Of a stretch of DNA of 64,000 nucleotides, positions 34,367 to 45,939 are shown one piece after another. Position numbers and translations under genes: made by a program. The stretch spans positions 28,026,152-28,090,151 of the forward strand of contig NC_133536.1 of assembly GCF_048544455.1 (NCBI RefSeq), written 5' to 3'. The notes below the pieces were generated by a model. That model saw nothing but the letters and a program-made list of their open reading frames with translations, was not told the DNA's origin and searched no databases. The stretch's first letter is position 1. Each line of letters starts with the position of its first letter. The stretch comes from Silene latifolia (lineage: Eukaryota; Streptophyta; Magnoliopsida; Caryophyllales; Caryophyllaceae).

Positions 34367-35331
34367 GAAATCATGAAGGAGCTAGGAGTAGCTACCAATG
34401 AAGCTTGGCTTTTATTATTGTCTTTATTTTAATGTTATGGATTTTAGAACTATTTTGATTTCCGTGTTCGACATGGAAATGTGTGATCCTTTTAAACAAT
34501 GGTTGTATTTTGGATTTTGGTGGCTTGGCTTGCAACCCAAGTCATCCCTTTTATCGTATTTGTTTGTTCTAAAAATTCGTTTTTATATGCTTCCACATAG
34601 AAACATATGAACATCTACTTAAAGTGAACCATTTGACAATTATAATGATAGGATTCATTATATGTCCACAAGCTTGAAACTTGTGTATGATCAATTATAA
34701 AGTGATGTTGAGTTGATGAACTCTCCTAAAGGAATGTCAATTACCAAGAACACTCATCAAATCTAAAATCTATTAGTCAATCTATGAGATAGTCCTCCTT
34801 CTACTTCAAAATCATTATTTGTGTCTCATAAGCTATCTTTGAATATCTAGTGTATTTATTCTAAAGATAGAGTAGGAGAAAAATAAAGACACAAAGAATA
34901 CAAAGAATAATTTGTATGCTTGAGTAAATGAGATCTACGAAATAAAGAATGATTTGTATACCAAAATAGATAGTATACATGAATAGATGAGATCTACATA
35001 ACAAAAGAGACCAAGTGAAGTAATCGAAAGAATATGTTCTTAAGATAACTACACGAGGAGACCAAAAGAAAGTTCTTGAAAGAAAATGACTAAAGAGAAG
35101 TCTCAACAAGAGATTTTGCTAGTTTATGACCTAGATATATATAGAGTTTCAAAATTGATATTTACTTAAGAGCCTAAATGAAACAAAGTTGCATCCTTGA
35201 ATATAAATGAGATTTATGATTAAAAGTTGCAAAGAAAGATATGCCGATGTCTACAAGAGCTAAGTTAATTGTTAACCACGCTAGTGTCGTTACTTAACCT
35301 CATTATGAAAATGAAATGGTTAAACCTCCTG
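34367..35331. other. Non-coding 3' part of the gag-only element
   Basis: AT-rich and rich in A/G words (agaaaaataaagacacaaag). No RT, integrase or LTR sequence is recognised. Confidence 0.4.
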
Positions 35332-35818
35332 TTGGACCATATTTATATAAGTTTTGATAATGACAAGTATTATGATTTATAATATGTTATACACTTGTGC
35401 TTGTAATTGTTTGTTGAATGGTGTATATCTTAGTTAACAATTACCTGGGAAGCATGATTGTGGTTATAGCATATGATGGAATTCTCATGACGAAATTGGA
35501 GCTTGGTAATCAAGTTTGGTTATGGTTGTTTTGCCTATAACCATAGAAGACTAAATCAAGCAAAACAATATATTATTTTATGGGAGCTCAAGATGAAGAG
35601 TTTCTAGATCAAGATGAAGAAGAGAACCTATATTTGAAGATTAGAGATATAGGATTTCATTCTATAAATGGTATGAGCAAAATGGTTTTTGAGAAAGTAT
35701 GGTTATAGTTATTTCATCTCTAACCTTACCTATCAAAATTCATGGTTATAGCCATTTGACCTATAACCATGAACGACTTATAAGAGAGCACAATCTAAGT
35801 ATCCTAGTCTTACCATAA
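35332..35818 (+). repeat. Copia-like LTR fragment with GGTTATAG hairpins
   Basis: Begins TGTTGGACCATATTTATATA and 'ttttgataatgacaag', typical of the start of large plant copia LTRs. Three inverted units follow: GGTTATGG..CTATAACC near 35518, GGTTATAG..CTCTAACC near 35700, and GGTTATAG..CTATAACC near 35751. The arms are about 17 bp apart, and a lone GGTTATAG lies near 35462. The fragment stops where element D's LTR text starts, so it replaces the upstream part of that LTR. Confidence 0.6.
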
Positions 35819-35835
35819 TTCCGCCACGTGATTAG

Positions 35836-35843
35836 TATAAATA
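35836..35843 (+). promoter_or_regulatory. TATA box of element D LTR
   Basis: TATAAATA in GATTAGTATAAATAGGAGCC; the 3' LTR copy has the same box at 62763-62770. Confidence 0.7.
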
Positions 35844-36290
35844 GGAGCCTTCGCTCCTCATATTTCTCACGCGAGTGTCCGCCCTTCTCTTCTCCCTTTG
35901 CATTCTAGACCACGTTCTTACTTTTTGGCGTCTACGTGCTTGAACTTTCGACCACGTAAGCTCGGATCCTTCTGATTACCAGCCTCGTTTTGCATGACCG
36001 ACCAATTTGACCAACTCCACCATAATTAACATTAATCAATCTTATTCGTTTTCCTCTTACAAGGGCACTTTCGTCTACATTCGAGTCGAGCATCACTAAT
36101 CGTTAACTTAGTTCATCTCGTTTCGTCAAACATGTAAGTCTGAGGGTTTAAATCTCTCTTTTATTCATTGTTATTTATTTATTGTAATCATATTGTAAGA
36201 TTTATGTCGAAAATACAATTAAACCCAATTTCTAAAACCTTTTGTTTAAAACCCTTTTTACGGATTATCAGAGGACAACCGTCGAGAAAG

Positions 36291-36350
36291 GACGCAGCAA
36301 CTGCTGCGCCTCTTCGAAGGGACGCAATACCTACTACGCCTCTTCGTGAG
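36291..36350. repeat. Element D motif array, two 30-bp units (5' LTR)
   Basis: Two units starting GACGCA and ending in CGCCTCTTCG plus a few bases. The inner part AGCA..TGCT folds on itself. The 3' LTR carries the same units at 63219-63278 plus a 42-bp duplication. Confidence 0.8.
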
Positions 36351-36905
36351 GCTGCCGCAGTTCCTGCTTCCTTTCTTCTTCCTTCGTCTTTTGTCAATTC
36401 GTTTGCTTTTATTTTCTTTCGTTTGTTCTTCGATTCTTTGATATGAAAGCATAATAATTCCAACATGTAGCATATTATTCATCATTAGTAATTAATTCGT
36501 CCTTAATTCCCGACTTAAATCCCAAGTAACTAATATTTGCGGGTTTTCGTCATTAAAGTCAAATCCGGGTTGTAGAAATTCGATTCATTCATATTGAGTT
36601 TCTGGAATTCGACCTTTGATATATTTTCCATCTGTTTATTTATCATATTCATCATTAATTCATCATATTTAGCCTAATTAATTTGTCTAGTTTATTAATT
36701 TGTTAATTAATCTCTCATTAATCATGTAAATAATTCGTATTAATCGGTTTCATCCATGTTTATTGCTTTCATGACCATCAATCATATGTAAATAATCCAT
36801 TAATCACTTTCATCCGAGTAAATAATATAATCAATCGTTAAAATCACCAACGAGCATTAACAATTCGCAATTCTGGCTTCACAGCCAGAACTGAGCCAAG
36901 GAACA

Positions 36906-36965
36906 GACGCAGCAACTGCTGCGCCTCTTCCAGAGGGCGCAGCTCTGCTGCGCCTGTTCCTGGCT
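36906..36965. repeat. Element D motif array, second pair (5' LTR)
   Basis: Two units of about 30 bp: GACGCAGCAACTGCTGCGCC then CTCTTCC, and GGCGCAGCTCTGCTGCGCC then TGTTCC. Each unit is an inverted repeat. The same pair lies in the 3' LTR near 63863-63922. Confidence 0.8.
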
Positions 36966-37697
36966 GACTTCTGTCTCTGAACTCCCGTTTTGCCTCGACC
37001 TAGTTTATTTATTACGTAATTAATTAACTATTATTCGTATTATTGCCTTAATTCATGTTCGTTAATTCATTCATTTACTTCTTTTCCAAATTATCCGTTT
37101 TAAAAGTATTTTCGACGTAAATCAATTAATCCAATGTAATTATTGTAATTCTCTTTATTGTATTATTATTGTAATTTTCATTATTGTATTTATTGTATTC
37201 CATGTACCATATTGTATTGTATGCCTTCACATGTAATTGAACTTAAATTCCCACCTTGACGTTTATTGGATGTTAAATTAATTGTTAACCTACTTACAAT
37301 TAATTCTTTACATGTTAGGATTAAAACGTTGGATGTTGCATTGCATGCATATAATCGACAATATATCGACTATAGACAATTTCCCTAATCATTAGTAGAG
37401 GCCGCTATCGAGGCGAGCGGGGTTAGGTGTTCGATCAAAAGAGCTTCCTAATACGTACCCTCACCCCTTTACTCCAGATCTCTATGAACATCCGTGTTCA
37501 TTGGCATCCACGAGAGTCATTCTAGACATAGAATGCTAAGGGTAACGAGTTCTTGGTGTTCATGTCACTACTTTGTGTCTTGACGTGGCACGAGGTATTC
37601 GAACGGTTTCCAATTTTCCACAATAAATTGGTGGCGACTCCACAAATGCAAACGCTTGTTCTTCCCAAGCGCCCCCGTGGGCCCATTGTCCACAGTT

Positions 37698-37715
37698 TGG
37701 CGACTCCGCTGGGGA
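37698..37715 (+). promoter_or_regulatory. Element D primer binding site (Tat/Ogre type)
   Basis: TGGCGACTCCGCTGGGGA three bases after the LTR end is the form seen in Tat/Ogre elements, where it is usually assigned to tRNA-Arg. A partial copy (GGTGGCGACTCCAC) lies about 70 bp upstream inside the LTR. Confidence 0.75.
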
Positions 37716-38330
37716 TAATACACTTACATGTAGCCAAAAGGGTGAAACTTGAACAAGGTTAGGGAATAGTTTGTACGAGACAATTGTCGGTTTTCATAAC
37801 TCGGTCTTCCTAGATCGTTTATTCGGCCTTCCTAGGCCCAACCCAACCCACTCGACCAATCGTCCCGTCTAAACGGTCCTAATTCTTATTTGGGCCTAAG
37901 GATGGATAGCGATTGACGTCATCCATACCATGGTGCTTACTCTTGTTTGTATCAAGGACTTTCACTACTTGAGGAAATGGACTAGGAATCGGCCTTACTC
38001 TTGTTTGGTACGAGCCTCTCCACAGACGTCGGGTTTGATAGTTCGGTATGGCAACCCACCCTTTAAACCAAAACCCATTTAAAATGCACTCAGCATCCCG
38101 TTATAATGCTTGTATATTGTTTGCACCATACATGATCACCCTTTTTCTAAACAAAACCATGACGATTTTTGTAAAATTCAAAATCCTTCTTAAACATGTA
38201 AAATTTCGAACTTGGGCCTAATATTAGCGCAAAACAAGCCGAAACTCTGTCCAATTGTCGAGTCAAAATTCGGGCCTCAAAACCCATTTCAAAACCTCAC
38301 TTCGAGTCCACTCCTACAACTACACTAAAG
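37716..38330 (+). other. Element D leader
   Basis: About 600 bp without an ORF between the primer site and gag. It contains a repeated phrase, 'cttactcttgttt' (37938 and 37993). Confidence 0.5.
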
Positions 38331-39961
38331 TTGACTAGGACCAACATTTTTCAAAATTTGTCATTTCCTCAAAGCTCACTGACACAAGTGGAACACTCCC
38401 ACTTCACGAGTCAAAAACATTTCTTTTCAAGTAAGTGTGCTAGAGTGGTCGATCGTGTTTTGATTCATCATCGATCTCTTATCCAGTTCCCAAAGATACC
38501 TGGAACAAGCGACGTGAACTTCAATCAACTCCAAGATAGTAATGATCAAATCCTAACCGCGCTAGCTCGTCTCCAAGTTACTCAAGACCAAGTGTATGAT
38601 CGCCTTGACACCATTGAGGGCCGAATATATGCCGTAGAAACGAGGATGCCTCCTCGAGAAAATGAAATCGTTGATGACTTCGTTAATGACTTCGGGGACG
38701 AAAACCCTCCCATGGGTATGACTGCATCTAAAAACGAGTCCAATACTTAGAGGAGCAATTGATGTATATTAAAGGGGATGACATTTATCGGGAGAATAAT
38801 TGCAAGTATGAGGCCGTGAGTTCCAAGTTGCCAACCAACTTCAACATGATGGATATTCTCAAATTCAAGGGGCATGAAAACCCTTTGAACCATATGCGTG
38901 CCTTCAAGGATTACATGTCTATCAAGGGCATTAAACCCGAGATGTTTTTAAGGATCTTTCCTTCATCTCTGGACACCATCCCAAAACAAGGGTTCTATTC
39001 GCTAGATAACAAGAAAATCGCTACTTGGGACGATGCCGCAATCGAGTTTGCTAAATAATATGCGGATAATGCTGAAATCCAAGTCAACATGCGCACTTTA
39101 GAGGTTCTTACCCAAAATGAAAAAGAAGGTTTCACCGATTTCCTAAGTCGGTGGAGGAAGACTAGTACTCAACTTGTTAAACGTCCGGATGAGGCTACCC
39201 TTGTGGAGAAATTCGTGGACAACCGAAAGCCCATCTATGCAAATCATTTGAGGTATCAAAACGTCAAGACTTTCAAAGATTTGACCGTACTAGGGACAAG
39301 GATCGAAGATGACATTCGTATAGGGCTCTTGTCCACAACGATAGGTCGTGGATATCAAGGCTCCACAAGTCGTTCTTACGGGTCTACTAGCAAGACTGAT
39401 GAAGTTAACCTCCTTGAGCCATCTAAGAAGAGTACCCCTCCAAAGAAATTCACAAATCTAGGGGACACATATTCCAACGCTCTAAAAAGGTTGATAAAAC
39501 TCGGGAAACTTCAACCCATAGGCCCTACGCCTGAACTAGAAAATAAATCCAAGTTCTGGGATGAGAACTCGTACTACGAATACCATAGAGGTAAGGGACA
39601 TGATACAGAGAAATGCTACAAATTGAAAAATGTACTTCAAGACATGATTGAAGACGGCCGCCTACCAATACCACCTGGAGGTAAGCCTAACAACACTAAG
39701 AATCCTCTTGGAGTTCTAGTGATTACAAATGAAGAATCTACCATAGATTGTTCACATCTCATTTCCCCAATCGAAGATGAAGTTCATGCAATAGAAAACG
39801 AAGGGAACTACTCCACCATTTGTCCAATCATCGCTGTGAGTCTACTATTTGGAGAAGATCAATTTGTTAGAGCCGCGCAGGACGAGATCATTACTATGAT
39901 ACTTCAAGATGATCACTTCAACTCTACCGCATTAATCACAGAAATCAACACCAATCAGTAG
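38331..39961 (+). pseudogene. Element D gag, broken
   Basis: Three frames: 38331-38750 (coiled-coil-like LARLQVTQDQVYDRLDTIEG), 38759-39058 (capsid N-part, FKGHENPLNHMRAFKDYMSI, GFYSLDNKKIATWDDAAIEF) and 39089-39961. The last holds EGFTDFLSRWRKTS, the basic tail, and a zinc-finger-like word YYEYHRGKGHDTEKCYKLKN. In that word the first Cys of the usual C..H..H..C set is Tyr. Stops separate the pieces. The word VEKFVDNRKPIYANHLR fits the Tat capsid end. Confidence 0.8.
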
Positions 39962-40216
39962 AAAGGATGGAGAAAATCGATCAAGTGGACGAACAACCAA
40001 GGAAGACTCTTCAAGCTCACTACTGGAGAAGGATAGATGTTCAAAGGAGAACTAGAAGACGATGAATTCGAGTCAGAGTCAGAGTCGGAGTAAGAGTCGG
40101 AGTCTAGAGAAGTTCCTAGAGAGTCTCATCTTGTCGTCGTTCCCACTCCCCTCGTTTCTCCTAGCCTAGTATCTAATAGCAACAGTAGTTCGGGAAATGT
40201 TCCAACCGCTGTCCCT
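39962..40216 (+). other. Element D gag-RT linker, protease missing
   Basis: In other Tat elements the aspartic protease lies here. This stretch is 255 bp with several stops and an acidic repeat (gagtcagagtcagagtcggag). No D-[TSL]-G motif is seen in any frame. Confidence 0.6.
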
Positions 40217-41257
40217 TTGCTGCCACTGACCACAGATCAGATGGCTTCTTTGTTTCAATTTTTCTCAAATCTTAATATGAATAAATCAGGTTCTGCTTAC
40301 TCTTCGTGTTATCTTGAATGCAATTCTGTTTACGATGATGATGAGAATGACCCTGACCCTGACTCAATCGAGATACCTCCTTACATAGCCAAAGAAATAC
40401 TACAAGAGGGGGAATGGGGACTCGTGATAGAAGATACTGAACCTATCAACGTAGGAACTGAACTAGAACCCCAAGAACTTAGGATAGGGACAACCCTGAG
40501 CCCCACCGAAAGGGCCAATTTCATAGACCTCCTAAACCAGTTCAAAGACGTTTTTGCTTGGTCCTACAAAGATATGCCAGGGATCGACAGGGAGATTGCA
40601 GAGCATAGAATCCCAATCAAACCAGGGTTCAAACCCGTGAAACAGAAGCTTCGAAGAATGAGGACAGAATGGGCTCTCAAAATCAAAGAAGAAGTCGATA
40701 AACAATTCAAAGCCGGTTTCATCAAAGTTTCCGAGTACTCAGACTGGGTGGCTAACATAGTACCCGTACCCAAAAAGGATGGGAGAATCCGTGTTTGTGT
40801 TGAATTTAGAGACTTAAACAAAGCAAGCCCTAAAGATGACTTTCCTCTACCACATATCGACATATTAGTGGATAATACAGCGGATCACGCGTTGCTATCG
40901 TTCATGGATGGATACGCGGGATATAACCAGATCAAGATGGCCTTAGAGGACATGCATAAGACCGCCTTCGTCACTCAATGGGGAACCTACTGTTACACGG
41001 TCATGCCATTTGGGTTAATCAACGCCGGAGCTACATACCAACGCTCCGCAACTACGCTCTTACATGACATGATGCATAAAGAAGTTGAGGTATACGTAGA
41101 TGACATGATTGTCAAGTCCAAGGAAAGAGAGGGACATATTGCGAACCTTCACAAATTCTTCTCGAGGCTACGGAAGTACAACATGAGGCTCAATCCTCAT
41201 AAATGCGCATTCGGAGTGACATCTGGCAAACTTCTGGGATATGTGGCTAGCCAATGA
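40217..41257 (+). pseudogene. Element D reverse transcriptase
   Basis: 346 residues that start in the acidic linker (YIAKEILQEGEWG) and run through the RT core: KDMPGIDREIAEHRIPIKPG, IVPVPKKDGRIRVCVEFRDL, FMDGYAGYNQI, VMPFGLINAGATYQR and the active site YVDD at 293-296. It ends SGKLLGYVASQ at a TGA, where related elements read on. A further stop lies within 45 bp. Confidence 0.9.
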
Positions 41258-41299
41258 GGTATATAAATAGACCCTTCAAAGATCAAAGCTTTAATCGAA

Positions 41300-41965
41300 A
41301 TGCCGCAACCTCAAACAGAGAAAGAAGTTAGGGGATTCCTAGGCAAGGTACAATACATCAGTCGATTCATATCGAAACTCACCATGATCTGCGAACCCAT
41401 ATTCAAGAAGTTAAAGAAAACAGATCACACCATGTGGGATGATGACTGTCAGAAGGCTTTCGACCGAATCAAAGAAATACTAGCCAAACCGTCAGTGCTC
41501 ATGCCACCTCAACGGGGTCAACCTCTTGGTTTATATCTCACGGTAACTGAAACGGCCATGGGCGCCATGCTAGCTCAAACCGTAGGAAAAGAAGAAAGAG
41601 CCATCTACTACCTTAGTAAGAAATTCTTGGAGTACGAGTGCAAATACACACCACTCGAGAAGATATGCCTCGCTCTTGTGTGGGCAACGAAGAAGCTACG
41701 CCACTACATGCTTAGCTACTCCGTCAAAGTATTCTCCAAAATGGATCCTGTCAAATACCTCTTCGAGAAACCCGTTCTCAATGGACGTCTAGCGAGATGG
41801 ACTTTGATGCTCTCAGAGTTCGATCTTAAATATGTGCCTTTGAAAGTCATAAAGGGGCGCGCCATTGCCGAATTCTTCGCAGAAAATCCCATCAATGATG
41901 CACAAACGATAGACATTTGGTCATTCCCGGATGAGGATATACTCCAAACAGATGTAGACTCCTAG
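41300..41965 (+). pseudogene. Element D RNase H
   Basis: 221 residues: EKEVRGFLGKVQYISRFISK, CQKAFDRIKEILAKPSVLMPP, LYLTVTETAMGAML, ERAIYYLSKKFLEYECKYTP, LEKICLALVWATKKLRHYML. This is the gypsy RNase H, but the first acidic site reads TVTET where many relatives have Asp, so activity is doubtful. A stop (41963-41965) parts it from the archaeal-type RNase H. Confidence 0.82.
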
Positions 41966-42344
41966 GACCTCTATTTTGATGGAGCATCGAACTTAAGAGG
42001 ATTTGGAATAGGAGTGTTGCTCATTTATCCTGAAGGCGAGCATACACCAATCTCTGTCAAACTCGACTTCGAGGTGACAAATAACGCCGAGAATACTGGC
42101 TTTGTCTCATTGGATTGCAAACGGCAGTAAGTTTAGGCATCAAGAATCTTCGAGTACATGGGGATTCCTCTTTGATCATCAATCAAGTTACGGGATCTTG
42201 GAAAATCCGAAGCGAAAGCTTGGCGCCTTATCAAGCCAGAATAGACCAAGTAGCCCAATTCTTCGATCAAGTAACCTATTTACATCTACCTCGAGAAGAA
42301 AATCAATTTGCGGATGCTCTTGCAAAACTCGCATCTTTGATTAA
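41966..42344 (+). pseudogene. Element D second (archaeal-type) RNase H
   Basis: LYFDGASNLRGFGIGVLLIYPEGE in one frame, then after a short deletion near 42100 NLRVHGDSSLIINQVTGSW and ENQFADALAKLAS in another. The D..DS..D pattern is that of the extra RNase H of Tat elements. The deletion breaks it between the first and second active-site parts. Confidence 0.8.
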
Positions 42345-43694
42345 CATGCCGGATAGTATGGTAGAAATGCCTTTATGCATCGAACGACGATCAGAGCCAG
42401 CTTATGTGCACCAAATCACCGATGAAGAGGAAATCGCGGAGGAACCCTGGTTCCAAGCAATCCTAAACTTCAAACTCAACGGCACCTGTCCACCAGAAAT
42501 GGAAAAAAGGGTACAACGCGCCATCCGTTTACTAGCTTCCCAATACGTCCTCATGCAAGGAGAGATATACAAAAGAACACCTCTTGGTGTAATCCTACGT
42601 TGTCTTGATCATTCACAGGCACAAAAAGTGATGGAAGAAGTCCATGACGGAGAATGTGGCCCTCACATGAGTGGACCCATGATGGCAAAGAAAATCACAC
42701 GTTTAGGATATTATTGGACTACGATGGAATCTGACTGCATCAAATATGTGAGACATTGCCATAATTGCCAAATCTTCGGGAATGTGCAACATGTTCCTCC
42801 CTCATTGCATTACACCATGACATCTCCCTGGCCATTTTCTGCTTGGGAAATAGACATCATCGGCAAGATCACTCCAGCCGGAATAGGAGGTCACTGTTTC
42901 ATCCTAGTAGTAATCGATTATTTCACCAAGTGGGTAGAAGCGACTTCCTACACCAGTCTTACAACCAAGAATGTGGCAAAGTTCATACAAACCAATATCA
43001 TCTGTCGATATGGTTGCCCACATGAGATCATCAGTGACAATGGATCACATTTCCAAGCTGAGACTGAACAATTGCTAGCCAAGTACAAAATCAAGCACCA
43101 CCACTCCTCGCCATATAGACCACAAACCAATGGCGCGGTAGAGGCAGCGAACAAAAACGTTGTCACAATTCTCAAGAAAATGATTGACAACTATAGAGAT
43201 TGGTCGAGCAAGATACCCTTTGCTTTATGGGGATACCGTACATCCGTTAGGACGCCCACTGGGGCTACTCCTTTCTATTTGACCTACGGCATGGAAGCCG
43301 TAAACCAGTCGAGCTAGAAATACCATCCTTGCGTATTTTACTCGAAAGTCAAATACCCGAAGCCGAATGAAAGAGGGACAGATACGAAGAACTCATCCTC
43401 CTAGATGAACGAAGGTTACGTGCATTACATAATGTGGAGACATATCAGGCGCGTATCAAACGAGCCTTTAACAAAAGGGTTAAGCCAAGGAACATCAAAG
43501 AAGGAGATTTGGTCCTCAAATCCATTATGGCTCTTGTACCTGTCGATCCACGAGGAAAATTAAAACCTAATTGGGTCGGGCCACTCCTAGTCAAGTCCAT
43601 ACTTCCAAGGGGTGTGGTTAGGATCACAGACCTAGACGGGAACAAATTTACCAACCCATCAAACCTTGACCAATTAAAACGTTATTATGCCTAG
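42345..43694 (+). pseudogene. Element D integrase
   Basis: The frame up to 43317 has the zinc finger region (ECGPHMSG, HCHNCQIFG) and all three catalytic sites: AWEIDIIGKI, IISDNGSHF and GAVEAANK. It ends at a shift or stop after FYLTYGMEAV. The C-terminal part resumes at 43434-43694 (NIKEGDLVLKSIMALVP, LKPNWVGPLLVKSILPRGVV, NPSNLDQLKRYYA). The core itself is undamaged. Confidence 0.88.
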
Positions 43695-44265
43695 AATAGG
43701 AGCAAAAAACGCGCCTCGCGTAACCTGACGTGTCGCTCTTGTGGCACGAAATAAACGGCCCCTGGCCAAGCTGAATCAAGCTAATGTCATCTTGCTCTTG
43801 CATTTTGACAATTTGTCATTCTCATATCATCAAATAAACTAAATTGCATTTTCAGAGTAAGTAAAGCACATGCTTATTTTCTAAAGTTCATTACAAGCTC
43901 TTGCTTAGAACAATTATTCTTTTACATTTACTCGAACTACGCACAAGGGTTTGATTTCATTTTTTTAAATGAATACGTAGGCAATCCTTCACGGGATACA
44001 ACCCACTTAATCGCTTTAAATGTAAATAGAAGGACATTTGCAAATGCATTTGAAATTCGACAAGAATAATGAAAAGAAAACCACAACGGTTTCATAACCA
44101 ATTAACCTCTTTTATTTCATTTCATAATAATAATACGTTACATAATAAAATCATAATAAAAATAAATAGGCTAGGGTTCTAAAAACCCCACCTTCTTATT
44201 ACAATAATAATAATAATAAATAAATAAATAATAATAAGAGACATAGGCTACTGTTCCATTTTCCC
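43695..44265. other. Element D spacer between pol and antisense gene
   Basis: Holds the phrase 'aatacgtaggcaatccttcacgggatac', common downstream of Tat pol, then AT-rich DNA and an ATA/ATAA microsatellite at about 44200-44236. On the minus strand it is the likely 3' end of the DUF7745-like gene. Confidence 0.5.
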
Positions 44266-45805
44266 TTAGCCTTTGTCATTTTTATCATACTTCTTGTCGC
44301 GACCTCGAGCCGGACGCTCCTGCGCCACTTCAGACCTAATCACCAATGGTCTCTCTCGTGGTCTCGCTTTGCCATTCTTGCCAACCACCATCTCGACGGC
44401 AGGAGAAGTCTTCGGTTTCTTCGAAGGACGAACAACTCGAAACCCGACTTCTTCCTCTCCCTCGGTCAGGTGCTTCTCCTTCTGCTTTTCCACCTCGCGA
44501 ACCTTGTAGTCAACTGGTTCACGCTTTCTCAGTCTCTCGCGCTCCTCCGGAGTAGCAGCCTTCCTCCACCGCATATAGGAATCTGACACCCATAGAGCAC
44601 TGACAGAAGAATTCAAGAACCAAATGTTCCTTTGAGCCCGTTTGATGGCCCACTCTCTTCGAATCTCCGTAGTAAGCGCCACGGCAGTCTGCGGGACAGT
44701 GTCAAGCTTCGGGATCATCTGCTTCAATCCAACCTGCCTCATCAACCTCTCCGGGAAGATGCATATCATAAACTTCAAGCCGGGAATGCGAACAACTCGG
44801 ATAGGATCCAGGGAAGATACTCCAGTAACAGATTTGAGGTGCCACTATGGTACGATCCATCTAATTAAGGGGCCATCTTCACTTTTCAACTTGTTTTCCC
44901 AGTAGTTGCACACTCGAGTGAAGTCCACCATGTAAAGCCTGGTCCTCATTGCAATCGAACGAGCATGGTAAGAAGGAACATTAACCGGGGGCTCAATCAA
45001 TCGAAGACGCTCCATAAGCCAGACCTACCAAAAGCGGGTGTTAAAAAAAATGAAAAAAAAAGAGAAAAAAAAGAAAAAAAAAAGAAAAAAAAAAGAAAAG
45101 AAAAAAAAAAACGAACGAAAAAAAAGAGAGAGAAAAAAAGAAAAACGAAAAGAAAGAAAAGTATTCTTTTACCTGCAAAATAATGGGACTTCCCAAATAT
45201 GGTAGGTCGCGGTTGGCTTTCCTGTTATCCAAGCCCAATAGGATCTCTCCTAAACAAAGATAAGCTGGGCTCCTGCGCAGCTCCATTTGCTCAATCAGGC
45301 TCAAAAGACGAGGGTCGCCCCTCATGTCCTCATCAACATGCTCTTGAAGGACATATACATGCAGTAGGCAAAACCCGAATGCCCTTCGCCTTGCAACATA
45401 AGAAACAGTAGGATCAGCCTTATTGATGAAGCGATCGATGAAATCCAACATTCGCACTCCTTTAGAGGTCACAAGACGGTCAACATCAACCCTGGCCAAT
45501 CCAAGCAAGTCTCTAAACTTATTCTTATACCCTTGAGAAGTGGAGGGAATAGCAGGCAAATGTTCTGGATCCCAATCACCAATCGCAGCAATCTCCTCAG
45601 GAAATAGGCAAATGTCTCCTCCAGGAAAGGCAAATACGTGATGATTAGGGTCCCAATAGTCAAGACAAGCATCGAGAAACGGTTTGACTACCTTGATCAA
45701 TTTCAAGCTCAAAAGTGCTCCAAAATTATAAGCACCCATGTCATACTTCTCCACACTAGAAAACTCATTTGTCCACTCTTTTAGACGAATTTCAAGAGTA
45801 TTCAT
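44266..45805 (-). pseudogene. Antisense gene 1 of element D (DUF7745-like)
   Basis: Exon 1 (45174-45805) starts MNTLEIRLKEWTNEFSSVEK and has the pattern of a plant-transposon domain called DUF7745: FLDACLDYWDPNHHVFAFP, EEIAAIGDW, FGFCLLHVYVLQEHV. A likely intron (45025-45173, GTAAAAG..GGTAG) is CT-rich on this strand. Exon 2 (44266-45024) reads VWLMERLRLIEPPVNVPSYH, ARSIAMRTRLYMVDFTRVC, then a basic tail (RRPRERPLVIRS-like). A single in-frame TAG lies at 44845-44847. The function is unknown; related ORFs occur antisense in Tat elements. A TATA box (45891-45898) and motif units lie upstream, so it has its own promoter. Confidence 0.7.
45046..45165. repeat. A/AAAG-rich low-complexity tract
   Basis: About 120 bp of A runs broken by single G bases, inside the intron of the DUF7745-like gene. 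On that gene's strand it is a long pyrimidine tract next to the acceptor site. Confidence 0.9.
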
Positions 45806-45890
45806 GATATAGGCTTATTTTGGGATTTTTTGTGTAATAAGACGAAGAAAGACGGAAGAATTATGTGAATAAAACCTCCTTCGACGTCTC

Positions 45891-45898
45891 TATTTATA
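45891..45898 (-). promoter_or_regulatory. TATA box of antisense gene 1
   Basis: TATAAATA on the minus strand, 86 bp upstream of the ATG at 45805. The same box is used in element D's own LTRs. Confidence 0.7.
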
Positions 45899-45939
45899 CT
45901 AAAAGCTGTTTCCTAAAATCCGTCAGAACGGACGTCGAG

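Larger units (their letters stand above)
29858..35331 (+). mobile_element. Gag-only Ty1/copia element (TR-GAG-like), 3' LTR missing
   Basis: A 5' LTR with TGTTGG..CCAACA ends is followed by an initiator-Met tRNA primer site, a 2.2-kb leader, and a spliced gag that ends in its own stop. There is no protease, integrase, RT or RNase H. About 1 kb of non-coding DNA follows, and then another copia-like LTR fragment. Gag-only copia elements (TR-GAG) are known in plants and rely on relatives for replication. No second copy of the 5' LTR is present before 35332. Confidence 0.75.
35819..37694 (+). repeat. Element D 5' LTR, upstream part missing
   Basis: Matches 62757-64000 closely from 'ccac(a/g)tgattagtataaata' onward, with small indels. 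It ends CCACA before the primer site. The first several hundred bases of U3, present in the 3' copy (about 62130-62756), are replaced by a copia-like LTR fragment. Motif arrays lie at 36291-36350 and 36906-36965. Confidence 0.85.

Noticed and set aside
36168..36485. Opposed ORFs in the 5' LTR of element D
   Set aside because: Shadow frames of LTR sequence, repeated in the 3' LTR; no gene signal.
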